DNA of 64,000 nucleotides from an uncultured Clostridia bacterium. GTDB lineage: Bacteria; Bacillota; Clostridia; Oscillospirales; Acutalibacteraceae. Positions 63,447-64,000 of this stretch are shown here, in pieces. A program made the position numbers and the translations under genes. Below the pieces are notes generated by a model. The model had not been told where the DNA came from. It made no database searches and worked only from the letters and a program-made list of their open reading frames with translations. Within the stretch, counting starts at the first letter, position 1; every line of letters begins with the position of its first letter. The stretch covers positions 8,620 through 72,619 of the forward strand of contig CALEJF010000035.1 of NCBI GenBank assembly GCA_937898625.1, in the 5' to 3' direction.

Positions 63447-64000
63447 ATGGCAAAATTTTTATTTACATCTGAATCTGTTACAGAAGGACATCCCGATAAA
63501 GTCTGTGATGCCATTTCTGATGCGATTTTAGATGCATGTATGGAACAGGACCCTATGAGCCGTGTGGCATGTGAGACTTGCTGTTGCACCGGATTTGTAT
63601 TGGTAACAGGAGAATTAACAACAAAGGCACAGTTGGATATTCCTACTATTGTAAGAACTACAGTGGATGAGATTGGATACAACCGTGGCAAAATCGGTTT
63701 TGATGCGGATACTTGTGCTGTTATGGTTGCTTTGGACAAGCAGTCTGCGGATATTGCTATGGGTGTAGATAAAGCATTAGAAGCAAAAGAAAACAGAATG
63801 TCTGAAGAAGAAATCGAAGCAATCGGTGCAGGTGATCAGGGTATGATGTTTGGTTATGCAACAAACGAAACACCTGAATTTATGCCCTACCCTATTTCCC
63901 TTGCCCACAAGCTGGCACTTCAGCTTACCAAGATTCGTAAGGATGGTACATTAACTTACTTAAGACCCGATGGAAAGAGCCAGGTATCCGTAGAATATGA
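63447..64000 (+). CDS. metK: S-adenosylmethionine synthetase, 5' part
   Basis: Makes SAM from methionine and ATP. The window holds the first 184 residues and the frame stays open to its end. Conserved MAKFLFTSESVTEGHPDK, DAISDAILDA and GAGDQGMMFGYATNE are seen. TTGGAGG lies upstream of the ATG and a SAM-I riboswitch controls it. Base use differs from every other gene here: about 43% G+C, all six visible glutamines CAG, and a GATC site (63834-63837). This is either transferred DNA, a highly expressed gene, or an assembly join. The function is certain; the origin is not. Confidence 0.96.
   Translation, partial: MAKFLFTSESVTEGHPDKVCDAISDAILDACMEQDPMSRVACETCCCTGFVLVTGELTTKAQLDIPTIVRTTVDEIGYNRGKIGFDADTCAVMVALDKQSADIAMGVDKALEAKENRMSEEEIEAIGAGDQGMMFGYATNETPEFMPYPISLAHKLALQLTKIRKDGTLTYLRPDGKSQVSVEY

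Noticed and set aside
63362..63739. Minus-strand frame opposite the SAM riboswitch and metK
   Set aside because: It is antisense to a riboswitch, terminator and metK; no promoter or ribosome binding site.

Overview
The window is AT-rich (about one third G+C by eye). Shine-Dalgarno sequences are strong (AGGTGAT, AAGGAG), TTG starts are common, and almost every spaced promoter is sigma-A-like with a 16-17 bp spacer. Gene content (spoVM, gerW, remA, PASTA kinase prkC, reverse rubrerythrin, a dockerin-bearing wall hydrolase, GH28) points to an anaerobic, spore-forming-lineage member of the Clostridia, probably Ruminococcaceae/Oscillospiraceae-like. I see no tRNA, rRNA, IS element, prophage or CRISPR array. 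Most of the window is a chromosomal core region.

Layout. 1-648 is non-coding AT-rich DNA with an operator-like repeat set and the uvrA terminator. 649-5480 is a uvrB-uvrA operon (minus strand) with a LexA-type box. 5501-7675 is a GH28 pectinase-like enzyme plus a sugar O-acetyltransferase. 7789-10611 is asnB-ldh. 10617-15395 is typA, a divergent mreB-like gene and a secreted ceramidase-like protein. 15418-18315 is a DUF4091 protein translationally coupled to a RodA/FtsW-type gene. 18316-21472 is a DivIVA-like coiled-coil gene and pcrA. 21511-25626 holds an anchored alpha/beta hydrolase, a dockerin wall hydrolase and a GHL10-type lipoprotein. 25653-26719 is a perR-like gene plus reverse rubrerythrin, with a palindromic operator. 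26743-27301 holds an AbrB-type regulator and a small protein. 27338-29090 is an ECF sigma / DUF4367 / small secreted protein module.

29124-54812 is one long unidirectional run (minus strand) of about 25 kb. It begins with cdaA-cdaR, an FG-GAP-like protein and a two-component system. It continues through prmC, scpAB, gerW and rluB into the conserved Firmicutes series yicC-remA-gmk-rpoZ-priA-def-fmt-yugP-rsmB-rlmN-prpC-prkC-rsgA-thiN, and ends in two small genes I found by hand: a 48-aa membrane peptide and a 28-aa SpoVM. The usual cluster members coaBC, rpe and glmM are not there. 54802-58772 holds a DUF3343/cysteine-desulfurase pair and an aminotransferase-ispD-ispF operon. 58857-62455 is a sulfatase divergent from manA-MFS. 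62418-63250 is an FMN riboswitch with ribU, and 63251-64000 a SAM-I riboswitch with metK, cut by the window end.

The most striking signal is not a gene. The tetranucleotide GATC appears only twice in my read of all 64 kb, where base composition predicts well over a hundred. One of the two sites lies in metK, whose visible part is also G+C-richer and uses CAG for all six glutamines I can see. This suggests strong counter-selection of GATC in this genome and a foreign or misjoined origin for the metK end.
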